DNA of 64,000 bases. It comes from Stenotrophomonas sp. WZN-1. Its GTDB lineage: Bacteria > Pseudomonadota > Gammaproteobacteria > Xanthomonadales > Xanthomonadaceae. Position numbers and translations under genes: made by a program. The notes beneath the pieces are model-generated. The model was not told where the DNA came from and ran no database searches. It saw nothing but the letters and a program-made list of their open reading frames with translations. This document shows, in pieces, positions 17,727-26,425 of the stretch. The stretch is taken from positions 2,436,001 to 2,500,000 of the forward strand of contig NZ_CP021768.1 of NCBI RefSeq assembly GCF_002192255.1, given 5' to 3'. How positions within the stretch are numbered: position 1 is the first letter of the stretch; each line of letters opens with the position of its first letter.

Positions 17727-20700
17727 ATGCGCAGCGGGTGGACATGGCTGCTGCTCGGGTGGCTGATGCCGGCCGCATTGGCCCATGCCGAGCCTGCGCC
17801 ACTGCAGGTGGACGTGGTCAGCAGCAGCTTCGTGCTGCCCGGCAAAATCGCCCGCCTGGACGCGCTGGGCGCTCCCGCAGGGGTGCGCTTCCGGCAGCGG
17901 GTGGTCGACCCCGCGACCGCGCTGCCAGACGGCTGGCCGGCAGGCAGCGATCTGGTGCTGCTGGATACGCCGCGACCAACGGATGTCGAACAGGTCACGG
18001 CCGTGGCTGAAGGGCCATTGCAGAACGGCAAGGTGCCATGGCTGCGCGTGGGGGGCGGCGCACCGGCCTCCGGGCAGCTGCCCGCCGAGGTGGCGCGCAG
18101 GATCGCCGGCTACTACGGCAACGGTGGCGAGGCCAACATCCGCACGCTGGCTGCATACCTGCAGGCCTGGCGCAGCGGTACCGGGACCGGCGGACTGCCG
18201 CTGCCGCAGCCACTGCCGGCCACCGGCTACAGCACGGGCGGCAGCCAGTGGCTGGACAACCCACACGCATTGCAGGCGCAGTGGCAGCGCGACGATCAGG
18301 CTACATGGCCAAAGGTGGCGGTGCTGATCTCCGGCAGCATGCTCAGCGGCATGCAGACCCAGGTACTGGACGCGCTGATCGAGGCCGGGCGCGCACGCAA
18401 GGTTGCGCTGTTCGGCATCTGGTTCGATGCCGCCGCCGACGACGGCCTGCGGCAGGCGCTGCGCGGCATCGAGGTGGATGCGCTGGTCAACCTGACCCAT
18501 CTGCAGAACGGCAGCGCGCGTGCCGCCGAATTTTCCGCGCTGGACGTGCCGGTGCTGCAGGCCCTGAACCACCGGCAGGGCGATGCGGATGACTGGCGCG
18601 CGGCGACCACCGGCATTCCGATGGCCACGCTGGCAACCTTCGTCGCCGTGCCCGAAGCCTGGGGCGCCAGTGATCCGATAGTGGTCTCGGCCAATGCGCG
18701 CGGTGAACTGCAGCCGATTCCCGAACAGATCGATGCACTGGCCGCCAAACTGCAGCGACTGGCCGCGCTGCGTCACACTGCCGCGGCCGACACGCGCGTG
18801 GCGCTGCTGTTCTGGAATGCACCGGACGGCGAGCGCAACCTGTCCGCCTCGCATCTCAATGTACCGCGCAGCATCGAAGCGCTGTTGCCACGGCTGGCAC
18901 AGGCCGGGTATTCGACGCAGGCGGTGGATGAGAAGACCCTGATCGAACAGCTGCAGGCGCTGCTGGGGGGCTACTACCATCCGGAACGGCTGGACGCGCT
19001 GCTCGATGCCGGGCTGGCCGATACCCTGCCGGTAGCGGACTACCGCCGCTGGCTGGCGACCCTGCCCGCCGCGCGCCGCGACGAACTGCGCGCACAGTGG
19101 GGCGATCCTGCGCACCACCCTGCCGTTCGACAGCGGCAGGGACAGGCGGTGTTCGTGCTGCCGCGGCTGCGCCTGGGCAACCTGCTGCTGATGCCGCAGC
19201 CGCCGCGCGCGGGCCGCGTTGGCGAAGCCACCCACGATATCGCGTCGGTGCCGAGCCACTATTACCTGGCCGCCTACCTGTACCTGCGCCAGCAGTGGAA
19301 GGCCGATGCGCTGATCCACTTCGGCACCCACGGCACGCAGGAGTGGACCCCGGGCAAGGACCGCGGCCTATGGGTTGCCGACTATCCGTGGCTGGCGGTG
19401 GGCGAGCTGCCGGTGTTCTACCCGTACATCCAGGACAACGTCGGCGAGGCGATCCAGGCCAAGCGCCGTGGCCGTGCCGTGGTGGTCAGCCACCAGACCC
19501 CGCCGTTCGCACCGTCCGGGCTGTACGACGAGCTGCGCGACCTGCACGCGGTGGTGCACGAACTGCAGCAGCTGGACCAGGGGCCGGTGCGTGATGCCAC
19601 TGCCGCACGCCTGCGCACCCTGGCCACCGACAGCGGCATCGCCGCCGACCTGGGCTGGAACGCGGTGGACATGCAGGCGCGCTTCGACAGCTTCCTGCCG
19701 GTGCTGCACGACCACCTGCACGAACTTGCCCGGCGCAACCTGCCACTGGGGCTGCATACCTTCGGCGAACCGGCCTCGCCCGAACACCGCCTGCTGATGG
19801 TGATGCAGCAGCTGGGCCCGGGCTATCTGAAAGCACTGGGCGAGGATCCGATGGAGGCCACTGCGGTGGACTACCGGCAGATCCAGCAGGGCCTCGCCTA
19901 TCGCACGCTGGCGCGCCATCTGCGCGAAGGTGCGCCGATCGGCAGCGTCGCCAACCCCGATCTACGCACAGCGCTGCAGCATGCCGTGCAACTGGACGCA
20001 GCCCTGACCGATACACAGGAGGTCGAATCGCTGCTGCACGGCCTGCGCGGTGGATTCGTGCAGCCTGGCGCCGGCGGCGATCCGATCCGCACGCCAGAAC
20101 TGCGCAGTGGCCGCAACCTGTTCGCGTTCGAGCCCGACCGCATTCCCACCCGCGCGGCGTTCGACACTGGCGAGCTGGCCCTGCAGCAGCTGTTGCAGGC
20201 CTATCGTGATGATCACGATGGACAGCTGCCACGCAAGCTTGCCATCAGCCTGTGGTCCAGCGAGGCCATCCGCCACCTCGGCGTGCTCGAAGCACAGGTG
20301 CTGCACGCGCTGGGCCTGCACCCACGCTGGGACAGTGCTGGCAAGGTGATCGGCCTGGATATCGTGCCCGATGCGGAACTGCCACGCCCGCGCATCGACG
20401 TGGTGATCCAGGCCACCAGCGTCTACCGCGACCAGTTCGATCCGTTCCTGCGCCTGCTGGCTGGCGCCATCGAGCAGCTGGCGGCGATGCCGGCCTCGCC
20501 CGGTAACCCGATTGCCGGCAATGCGCTGGCCGTGCAGCAGCGCCTGCAGCGCGACGGCGTTCCTGCGGAGCAGGCGCAGCGTCTGTCGCGCCTGCGCATC
20601 TTCAGCAATGCCCCCGGCGAGTATGGCAGCGGCCTGAACCATGCCGTGCTGGCGCGCGGCAGCACGGCGGGCAAGGACGATGCGGCGCTGGCCAGCGGCT

Positions 20701-21632
20701 TCCTGGATCGCCTGCAGCACGGCTACGGCAGTGATGGCCGGGCACCCCCCCTGCCCGGCGGCAACCTGTTCGCCGAACAGTTGCGCGGCGTGCAGGCGGC
20801 GGTACTGTCGCGCTCCTCCAACACCCATGGGCTGCTCAGCACCGACCATCCCTTCGAGTATCTGGGCGGACTGGCGCTGGCCGTGCGCCACCTCGATGGT
20901 GCCAGCCCGGCACTGTACGTCTCTGACCTGCGCGAACCGGCACCGCGCACGCGCAGCACCGCACGCTTCCTCGCCGACGAGCTGCGCGCGCAGACGCTCA
21001 ACCCGCAATGGATCGGTGCGATGCAGGCCGAAGGCTATGCCGGCACGCTGGAAGTGTTGAAGAACGTCGATAACCTGTTCGGCTGGCAGGTAACCGCACC
21101 AGACACCGTCCGCGCCGAGCAGTGGCAGGCGGTGCATGACACCTTCGTGCGCGACAGTCGGCAGCTGGGCCTGGCGCAGTGGTTCGAGCAGCACAACGCC
21201 AGCGCCCAGGTGCAGATGATCGAGCGCCTGCAGGAAGCAATCTCACGCGGTTACTGGCACGCCGATGACCGCACCCGCGCCGAGCTGCAGGCGCGGCTGC
21301 AACAGCTGCAGGCGTCGTCGACATCCGAACCGGCGCAGGCGCCGGCGCATCCTGGCTATGGGCTCGGCCGCGCATCGGCCGCCACACCGGCACCCGATGC
21401 TGCCGCCGCCGCCCGACAACCCGCCACCGTCAAGCCGGCACCGCCCCCCTCGCCCAACGTGCGTGGCCAGGTGATGCGGCAGGTGCCGCCGCCGGCGCCG
21501 CACGCGCCTGCCACGCGCTGGGCACTCGCCGTGCTGCTGGCCCTGCTCGGCGCCGGCGCCGCGCTGCAATCGCGGCGCAACGCACGGCGCGCCGACCCTT
21601 CCCCTTCCCCTTCCAACCCGGCTTCCGCATGA
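17727..21632 (+). CDS. exported, membrane-anchored CobN-like protein
   Basis: A 1301-residue protein of the CobN/BchH metallochelatase large-subunit family. The family core is clear: HFGTHGTQEWTPGKDRGLW (about 530-550), LPVFYPYIQDNVGEAIQAKR and VVSHQTPPFAPSGLY. Unlike cytoplasmic CobN it begins with a signal peptide (MRSGWTWLLLGWLMPAALAHA) and ends with a Pro/Ala-rich linker, one membrane helix (ALAVLLALLGAGAALQ) and an RRNARR tail. The body should therefore sit in the periplasm. No ATPase partners (CobS/CobT) are nearby. Its partners are a TonB receptor upstream and an ExbB-like channel overlapping downstream. A role in taking metal from an imported chelate, or in energised transfer, is proposed. 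Confidence 0.85.
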   Translation: MRSGWTWLLLGWLMPAALAHAEPAPLQVDVVSSSFVLPGKIARLDALGAPAGVRFRQRVVDPATALPDGWPAGSDLVLLDTPRPTDVEQVTAVAEGPLQNGKVPWLRVGGGAPASGQLPAEVARRIAGYYGNGGEANIRTLAAYLQAWRSGTGTGGLPLPQPLPATGYSTGGSQWLDNPHALQAQWQRDDQATWPKVAVLISGSMLSGMQTQVLDALIEAGRARKVALFGIWFDAAADDGLRQALRGIEVDALVNLTHLQNGSARAAEFSALDVPVLQALNHRQGDADDWRAATTGIPMATLATFVAVPEAWGASDPIVVSANARGELQPIPEQIDALAAKLQRLAALRHTAAADTRVALLFWNAPDGERNLSASHLNVPRSIEALLPRLAQAGYSTQAVDEKTLIEQLQALLGGYYHPERLDALLDAGLADTLPVADYRRWLATLPAARRDELRAQWGDPAHHPAVRQRQGQAVFVLPRLRLGNLLLMPQPPRAGRVGEATHDIASVPSHYYLAAYLYLRQQWKADALIHFGTHGTQEWTPGKDRGLWVADYPWLAVGELPVFYPYIQDNVGEAIQAKRRGRAVVVSHQTPPFAPSGLYDELRDLHAVVHELQQLDQGPVRDATAARLRTLATDSGIAADLGWNAVDMQARFDSFLPVLHDHLHELARRNLPLGLHTFGEPASPEHRLLMVMQQLGPGYLKALGEDPMEATAVDYRQIQQGLAYRTLARHLREGAPIGSVANPDLRTALQHAVQLDAALTDTQEVESLLHGLRGGFVQPGAGGDPIRTPELRSGRNLFAFEPDRIPTRAAFDTGELALQQLLQAYRDDHDGQLPRKLAISLWSSEAIRHLGVLEAQVLHALGLHPRWDSAGKVIGLDIVPDAELPRPRIDVVIQATSVYRDQFDPFLRLLAGAIEQLAAMPASPGNPIAGNALAVQQRLQRDGVPAEQAQRLSRLRIFSNAPGEYGSGLNHAVLARGSTAGKDDAALASGFLDRLQHGYGSDGRAPPLPGGNLFAEQLRGVQAAVLSRSSNTHGLLSTDHPFEYLGGLALAVRHLDGASPALYVSDLREPAPRTRSTARFLADELRAQTLNPQWIGAMQAEGYAGTLEVLKNVDNLFGWQVTAPDTVRAEQWQAVHDTFVRDSRQLGLAQWFEQHNASAQVQMIERLQEAISRGYWHADDRTRAELQARLQQLQASSTSEPAQAPAHPGYGLGRASAATPAPDAAAAARQPATVKPAPPPSPNVRGQVMRQVPPPAPHAPATRWALAVLLALLGAGAALQSRRNARRADPSPSPSNPASA

Positions 21633-22105
21633 ACGCGCTTGAATCCACGCTCTACGATCTCTCCCACTTGTTCCTGGCACCGGTCCTGCTGCTGATCCTG
21701 CTGTCGCTGGCCTACGCCTTCCTCAGCTTCGGCGCCTTCCTGTGGGAAGGCCTGCAGCGCAGGCGCGGCCGCCACCGGCCCGAGCTGCTGGCCTGGCAGG
21801 CCCGCCACGGCGGCAGCAGTGACGATCTGGAACTGCATATCCTCAAGCGCCTGGAAGGCCTGCGCATCGTCTCGCGAACCGCACCGATGCTGGGCCTGGT
21901 GGCAACCATGATCCCGATGGGGCCCGCCCTGCTGGCGCTGACACGCAGCGACGCGCAGGGTGTGGGCGAGAACATGGTGGTGGCCTTCTCGTCGGTGATC
22001 CTGGCCCTGGTGGCCGCCAGCCTGACCTACCTGGTGCTGACCGTGCGCCGGCGCTGGCTGCTGCAGGAACTGCGCATGTTCGAACGCCTGCAGGAGGCGC
22101 ACTGA
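21629..22105 (+). CDS. MotA/TolQ/ExbB-like proton channel protein
   Basis: A 158-residue inner-membrane protein with three hydrophobic segments (about 15-40, 88-105 and 112-135). The segment VSRTAPMLGLVATMIPMGPALLAL, with its TAPMLGLVGT-like core, and the following helix AFSSVILALVAASLTYLV are the conserved channel part of the MotA/TolQ/ExbB family. The ATG overlaps the stop of the CobN-like gene by four bases. Together with the DUF2149 protein it should form a proton-driven motor that powers either the receptor or the CobN-like protein. It is shorter than ExbB, with only a short cytoplasmic loop. Confidence 0.82.
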   Translation: MNALESTLYDLSHLFLAPVLLLILLSLAYAFLSFGAFLWEGLQRRRGRHRPELLAWQARHGGSSDDLELHILKRLEGLRIVSRTAPMLGLVATMIPMGPALLALTRSDAQGVGENMVVAFSSVILALVAASLTYLVLTVRRRWLLQELRMFERLQEAH

Positions 22106-22428
22106 TGCGCTTCCTGGATGACGACGAAGCCGATGACCCGATCCTGTCGGTGGTGAACCTGATCGACCTGTTCCTGGTGGTCACCGGCATCCTGATGATC
22201 GTGATCGTGCGCAATCCACTCAATCCGTTCACCAGCCAGGACGTGACCGTGATCGAGAACCCTGGCCAGGCCAACATGCGCATCACCGTGAAGCAGGGCG
22301 AGGAACTGTCCCGCTACCAGTCCAGCGGCGAGATCGGCGAAGGTGGCGGGGTCAAGGCCGGCGTGACCTATCGGTTGCCGGACGGGCGCATGGTGTATGT
22401 GCCGGAGGGAACCGCCCCGGCCCGGTAG
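22105..22428 (+). CDS. DUF2149 protein, ExbD-like partner
   Basis: A 107-residue protein with one membrane segment close to the N-terminus, DPILSVVNLIDLFLVVTGIL, followed by a small periplasmic domain (VTVIENPGQANMRITVKQGE, GVTYRLPDGRMVYVPEG). The layout, with an Asp (VNLIDLF) inside the helix, resembles ExbD and TolR, so it probably completes the proton channel with the preceding protein. Start and stop overlap the upstream gene by one base (TGATG). The stop codon TAG is supplied by the GTAG end of a SMAG repeat. Confidence 0.82.
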   Translation: MRFLDDDEADDPILSVVNLIDLFLVVTGILMIVIVRNPLNPFTSQDVTVIENPGQANMRITVKQGEELSRYQSSGEIGEGGGVKAGVTYRLPDGRMVYVPEGTAPAR

Positions 22429-22458
22429 ATCCACGCCATGCGTGGATGCGGAGCCTAC
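22425..22458. repeat. SMAG element between convergent genes, supplying both stops
   Basis: The element begins GTAG at 22425 and ends CTAC at 22455-22458, with the palindrome ATCCACGC / GCGTGGAT inside. The TAG at 22426-22428 ends the DUF2149 gene and the TAG read on the other strand at 22457-22455 ends the LysR gene, so the whole convergent gap is this repeat. Confidence 0.85.
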
Positions 22459-23381
22459 GGTTCGTCCAACGCCTCGAAACGCTCGGCAAGGTAATCGATC
22501 AATGCGCGAACCGCCGGCAGCAGCCCACGCCGCGACGGGAACACCGCGTGCACGATGCCGTGCTTCGGCACCCACGCCGGCAGCACCGGCACCAGCGCGC
22601 CGCTGTCCAGCTCGTCGCTGATCATCATCCGCGGCAGCATCAGCAGGCCCACTCCGGCCACCGCGGCGGTGCGCAACGCGATCATGTCATCGCTGACCAG
22701 CCGCGGGCGATGGTGCACGCTGGCCAGCACATCGTCGGGCCCGGTGTACTCCCACACATGCTGCTGGCTGGGTGATGCCAGATCGACGGTTGGCATCATC
22801 GCCAGATCGGCCGGCACCTGTGGCATGCCCAGCCGCTGCAGCAGCGCCGGGCTGGCACTGGTACACCACACCCGGCGCGCCAGCACGCGTACCACCAGGT
22901 CACTGTCCTCCAGTGGCGGCGGCCGCACCCTTATCGCTACATCCACGCCCTCGCCCACCACGTCCACGCGGCGGTTGGTGGCGTCCAGCTGCACCGTCAC
23001 CTGCGGGTGCAGGGCCAGGAAGTCGGCCAGCATCGTGCCGATTCGCGCATGCAGGATCGCGATCGGGCATGCCAGGCGGATCGTGCCGCGCGGCTCGGCG
23101 CGTGACATCGCGATGGCTTCTTCGGCTGCTTCGGCCTCGACCAGCATCGCCTTGCAGTGGCGGTAATAGTCCTGGCCGACCTCGGTGACCGAGAAGCGCC
23201 GGGTCGAACGCTGGATCAGTCGCACGCCCAGACGTTCCTCCAGCAGTGCGATGCGCCGGCTCAGTTTCGACTTCGGCATCGCCAGCGCCCGGCCGGCCTG
23301 CGAGAAGCCACCGTGCTCGACCACCATGGCGAAATAGAACAGGTCGTTGAGGTCGCAGCGGCGGATATCAGCAATGAACAC
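22455..23381 (-). CDS. LysR-family transcriptional regulator
   Basis: A 308-residue LysR-type regulator. The N-terminal winged helix-turn-helix (DLNDLFYFAMVVEHGGFSQA, ALAMPKSKLSRRIALLEERL) is followed by a linker helix and the co-inducer-binding domain (GTIRLACPIAIL, VDVAIRVRPPPLEDSDLV, GVGLLMLPRMM). The start is the GTG at 23381, with AGGAG eight bases before it. The next genes (pirin, two hydrolases) are divergent across a 151-base gap, the usual place for LysR targets. The repertoire suggests response to electrophiles or oxidants; the inducer is unknown. Its stop codon lies in a SMAG repeat. Confidence 0.9.
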   Translation of the reverse strand: MFIADIRRCDLNDLFYFAMVVEHGGFSQAGRALAMPKSKLSRRIALLEERLGVRLIQRSTRRFSVTEVGQDYYRHCKAMLVEAEAAEEAIAMSRAEPRGTIRLACPIAILHARIGTMLADFLALHPQVTVQLDATNRRVDVVGEGVDVAIRVRPPPLEDSDLVVRVLARRVWCTSASPALLQRLGMPQVPADLAMMPTVDLASPSQQHVWEYTGPDDVLASVHHRPRLVSDDMIALRTAAVAGVGLLMLPRMMISDELDSGALVPVLPAWVPKHGIVHAVFPSRRGLLPAVRALIDYLAERFEALDEP

Positions 23382-23473
23382 GAGGCGATCTCCTGTGACG
23401 CAAGGCGCGTACCCATTGTTCACCAGATAGGACTATGACGGCAAATATTGGCGTCTACCGGCCCCATTGTCGC

Positions 23474-23485
23474 GACGATATCGTC
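23474..23485. promoter_or_regulatory. 12-bp perfect palindrome in the lysR-pirin intergenic region
   Basis: GACGATATCGTC is a perfect palindrome located between the divergent lysR-type and pirin genes. LysR proteins usually bind such a dyad in the shared promoter, so it is a candidate operator. No strict T-N11-A pattern around it was verified. Confidence 0.4.
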
Positions 23486-23532
23486 TCCCGCAACGAAGAA
23501 CAGCGGCCGGCAGCCCCGGCCAGGAGATCGCC

Positions 23533-24399
23533 ATGAAGCGTGTCACCGGTACCTACAGCGCCCCCCGCCCGCACTGGGTGGGCGACGGATTCCCCGCCCG
23601 TTCGATGTTTTCCTACAACACCCACGGCCAGCACCTGAGCCCGTTCCTGCTGCTGGACTACGCCGGTCCGTACACCTTCGCGCCCAGCGATACGCCGCGT
23701 GGCGTCGGCCAGCATCCGCACCGCGGTTTCGAGACGGTCACCATCGTCTATGAGGGCGAGGTCGCCCATCGCGATTCGACCGGGGCCGGCGGCACCATCG
23801 GCCCCGGGGACGTGCAGTGGATGACCGCTGCCTCCGGCATCCTCCACGAGGAATTCCACACGCCGGCATTCAGCAAGCGCGGCGGCACGCTGGACATGGT
23901 CCAGCTGTGGGTCAACCTGCCGGCCCGGGACAAGATGGGTGCGCCGGGCTACCAGACCCTGCTCGATGCAGACATTCCCTCGGTGGAGCTGCCCGATGGC
24001 GCAGGCCGCGTCCGCGTCATCGCGGGCCGCTTCGACGGCCACGCCGGTCCGGCGCGTACCCACACGCCGATGGATGTCTGGGACATCCGCCTGCAGCAGG
24101 GCCACCACGCCGAACTGCCGGTGGCCGAGGGCCGCACGCTGGCGCTGGTGGTGCTGAAGGGCACGGTGCGGATCAACGGCGGCCAGCCGGTCGGCGAGGC
24201 ACAGCTGGTCACCTTCGACCGCAGCGGCGAGGACGTGTTCGTCGACGCCGACAGCGACGCCACCGTGCTGCTGCTCAGCGGTGAGCCGATCGACGAGCCG
24301 GTGGTGGGCTATGGCCCGTTCGTGATGAACAGCCAGGCCGAGATCGCGCAGGCGGTCAACGACTTCAACAGCGGCCGCTTCGGCCGGATCGCGCACTGA
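23533..24399 (+). CDS. pirin family protein
   Basis: A 288-residue bicupin of the pirin family. The iron ligands are present: His61 and His63 in HPHRGFETVT, and His105 and Glu107 in GILHEEF. The C-terminal cupin has QGHHAELPVAEGRTLALVVLKG and ends GRFGRIAH. Bacterial pirins act as quercetin dioxygenases or redox-sensitive regulators; which applies cannot be told from sequence. AGGAG precedes the ATG. It is the first gene of a plus-strand set with two isochorismatase-like hydrolases, opposite a LysR regulator. Confidence 0.9.
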   Translation: MKRVTGTYSAPRPHWVGDGFPARSMFSYNTHGQHLSPFLLLDYAGPYTFAPSDTPRGVGQHPHRGFETVTIVYEGEVAHRDSTGAGGTIGPGDVQWMTAASGILHEEFHTPAFSKRGGTLDMVQLWVNLPARDKMGAPGYQTLLDADIPSVELPDGAGRVRVIAGRFDGHAGPARTHTPMDVWDIRLQQGHHAELPVAEGRTLALVVLKGTVRINGGQPVGEAQLVTFDRSGEDVFVDADSDATVLLLSGEPIDEPVVGYGPFVMNSQAEIAQAVNDFNSGRFGRIAH

Positions 24400-24470
24400 G
24401 CGCTTCCGCGCGGCGGGCAATCACCCGCTGCGCCAACGGGCCATCGCCCACCTTCCCAAGGAGACTGACC

Positions 24471-25151
24471 ATGAGTACCCCCGCCAACTTCAACGGTGCC
24501 CGCCCGGTGATCGATCCGGACAACGCCGCGATGCTGCTGATCGACCACCAGAGCGGCCTGTTCCAGACCATCGGTGACATGCCATTCACCAGCGTGCGCG
24601 CCCACGCCACTGCGCTGGCGACGATGGCCACGCTGGCAAAGATGCCGGTGATCACCACCGCCTCGGTCCCACAGGGCCCGAACGGACCGCTGATTCCTGA
24701 GATTCACGAGGCTGCACCGCATGCGCTGTACGTGGCACGCAAGGGCGAGATCAACGCCTGGGACAACCCGGGATTCGTTGCCGCAGTGAAGGCCACCGGC
24801 CGCAAGCAGCTGATCATTGCCGGCACCATCACCAGCGTGTGCATGGCCTTCCCGTCGATCGCCGCCGTCGCCGATGGCTACCAGGTCTTCGCGGTGATCG
24901 ATGCCTCGGGCACCTACTCGAAGATGGCCGAAGAGATCACCCTGGCCCGCGTGGTGCAGGCCGGCGTGGTGCCGATGGACACCGCTGCGGTGGCCTCGGA
25001 GATCCAGCGCACCTGGAACCGCGACGATGCCCAGCAGTGGGCCGAGGTCTACACGAAGATCTTCCCGAACTACCAGTTGCTGATCGAAAGCTACCTGAAG
25101 GCGCAGGACGTGCAGAAGAACCAGGAGCAGCTGGATTCGCAGCGCAGCTGA
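24471..25151 (+). CDS. isochorismatase-like cysteine hydrolase (YcaC type)
   Basis: A 226-residue cytoplasmic hydrolase of the isochorismatase superfamily, closest to YcaC-like proteins. The catalytic triad is complete: Asp25 in MLLIDHQSGL, Lys91 in VARKGEINAW and Cys124 in TITSVCMAFPS. These enzymes hydrolyse amide or related bonds in small molecules; the substrate is unknown. AAGGAG precedes the ATG. It sits 71 bases after pirin and 55 bases before a paralogue, most likely in one transcript. Confidence 0.88.
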   Translation: MSTPANFNGARPVIDPDNAAMLLIDHQSGLFQTIGDMPFTSVRAHATALATMATLAKMPVITTASVPQGPNGPLIPEIHEAAPHALYVARKGEINAWDNPGFVAAVKATGRKQLIIAGTITSVCMAFPSIAAVADGYQVFAVIDASGTYSKMAEEITLARVVQAGVVPMDTAAVASEIQRTWNRDDAQQWAEVYTKIFPNYQLLIESYLKAQDVQKNQEQLDSQRS

Positions 25152-25206
25152 GCTGCCCCCGGGGTGCCGGCCTGCTGCCGGCACTCCTCCCAACCGGAGA
25201 CCCATC

Positions 25207-25848
25207 ATGTCCAGTGAACCGATCCGCGATCCGGCCAGCGACCACCTGCTGACCCCGCAGAATTCCGCCTTCATCATCATCGACTACCAGCCGGTGCAGG
25301 TGAACTCCATCGCCTCGATGGACCGCCAGCTGCTGGTCAACAACATCGTCGGCACCGCCAAGGCCGCTGTGGCTTACGGTCTGCCGATCGTGCATTCGAC
25401 GGTGAACGTCAAGACCGGCCTGAACAAGCCGCCGATTCCGCAGCTGCGCAAGGTGCTGGGCGACTACCCCACCTACGACCGCACCACCATCAATTCCTGG
25501 GAGGACGTCGAGTTCCGCAGGGCGGTGGAAGCCACCGGCCGCCGCAAGCTGATCATGACCGCGCTGTGGACCGAGGCCTGCCTGACCTTCCCGGCGCTGG
25601 ATGCGTTGAAGGAAGGCTATGAGGTGTATGTGGTGGTCGATGCCGTCGGCGGTACCTCGCTGGCGGCGCATGATGCAGCACTACGCCGCATCGAACGGGC
25701 CGGTGGCCAGCTGATCAGCGTGCCGCAGCTGTTCTGCGAGCTGCAGCGCGACTGGGCCCGCTCAGAAACGGTGCCGGCTTTCATGAACCTCTTCATTGAA
25801 ACCGGTGGTACGGCAGGCATCCAGTTCTCGTACGATCGTACCGAGTGA
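25207..25848 (+). CDS. isochorismatase-like hydrolase with Lys-to-Arg change
   Basis: A 213-residue paralogue of the preceding hydrolase. Asp26 (FIIIDYQPV) and the nucleophile Cys125 (WTEACLTFPA) are present, but the catalytic lysine position reads TYDRTTINSW, so Arg92 or a neighbouring Thr stands where Lys91 is in the upstream gene. Catalysis may be altered or the protein may act with its partner. The upstream CGGAGA serves as ribosome site. A strong terminator follows at 25855-25886, closing the pirin transcript. Confidence 0.85.
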   Translation: MSSEPIRDPASDHLLTPQNSAFIIIDYQPVQVNSIASMDRQLLVNNIVGTAKAAVAYGLPIVHSTVNVKTGLNKPPIPQLRKVLGDYPTYDRTTINSWEDVEFRRAVEATGRRKLIMTALWTEACLTFPALDALKEGYEVYVVVDAVGGTSLAAHDAALRRIERAGGQLISVPQLFCELQRDWARSETVPAFMNLFIETGGTAGIQFSYDRTE

Positions 25849-25854
25849 ATTCGT

Positions 25855-25886
25855 GGCGGCGCAGGCCTTGGCTGGCGCCGCCTTTT
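25855..25886 (+). terminator. rho-independent terminator of the pirin-hydrolase operon
   Basis: A perfect 8-bp stem GGCGGCGC / GCGCCGCC with a 12-base loop is followed by TTTT. It lies just after the second hydrolase stop and separates it from the osmC-like gene. Confidence 0.75.
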
Positions 25887-25889
25887 GGA

Positions 25890-25914
25890 GCCGTCGGGCA
25901 TGGCTCGACGCTAT
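25890..25914. repeat. degenerate SMAG-like palindrome
   Basis: CGTCGGGCATGGCTCGACG followed by CTATAG resembles the reverse form of the GTAG element, with one arm mismatch and an altered terminal tetranucleotide. Confidence 0.5.
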
Positions 25915-25932
25915 AGACAGATGGAGACTGCG

Positions 25933-26331
25933 ATGGCCTACGCACGCATTGTTTCGACCGGCGACAACTACCTGCACCACATCAGCAATGGCACATTCGC
26001 TGTGGATGCGGACGAGCCGGCCTCGCTCGGCGGCCAGGGCAAGGGCTTCGCCCCGTTCGACCTGTACCTGGCCTCGCTGGCCGCCTGCACCGCCATCACC
26101 CTGCGCATGTACGCGCAGCGCAAGGGCTGGGACCTGGGTGAGTTCCATGCCGAGCTGCGCTCTGAACGTGACGCGGATGGACGCTTCCATGTGCACCGCG
26201 TGCTGCATGCCAGCGCCGCGCTGAGCGATGCCCAGTGGCAACGATTGCTGGAGGTGGTGGAAAAGACCCCGGTGACCCTGGTGATGCGCGAGGGCGCACG
26301 GATCACCAGCGAGCGTGGGGTGGCAGCGTAA
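25933..26331 (+). CDS. OsmC/Ohr family protein
   Basis: A 132-residue OsmC-fold protein, a class of small peroxidases that reduce organic hydroperoxides using two cysteines. The first reactive Cys52 is in place (YLASLAACTAITLRMYA). The second, usually in a CPxS/T motif, is replaced by Thr112 in EKTPVTLVM, as in the YhfA-like subfamily, so thiol peroxidase activity is uncertain. GGAG lies six bases before the ATG at 25933. A terminator upstream suggests its own promoter. Its stop codon TAA overlaps the GTAA start of a repeat cluster. Confidence 0.83.
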   Translation: MAYARIVSTGDNYLHHISNGTFAVDADEPASLGGQGKGFAPFDLYLASLAACTAITLRMYAQRKGWDLGEFHAELRSERDADGRFHVHRVLHASAALSDAQWQRLLEVVEKTPVTLVMREGARITSERGVAA

Positions 26332-26420
26332 CCCCATCCACGCGTGGCGTGGATCTACTGTAGAGCCACGTCCATGCTCAGCTCCTGGGCTGGAAGCCGG
26401 GCATGAGCCCGGCTCTACAG
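26328..26420. repeat. cluster of three SMAG palindromes
   Basis: A reverse copy (ATCCACGCGTGGCGTGGAT then CTAC at 26355-26358), an adjoining GTAGAGCCACG copy from 26360, and a reverse AGCCGGGCATGAGCCCGGCT copy ending CTAC at 26415-26418. They fill the gap between the osmC-like gene and the convergent Phd-like gene. Confidence 0.8.
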
Positions 26421-26425
26421 GAGGC

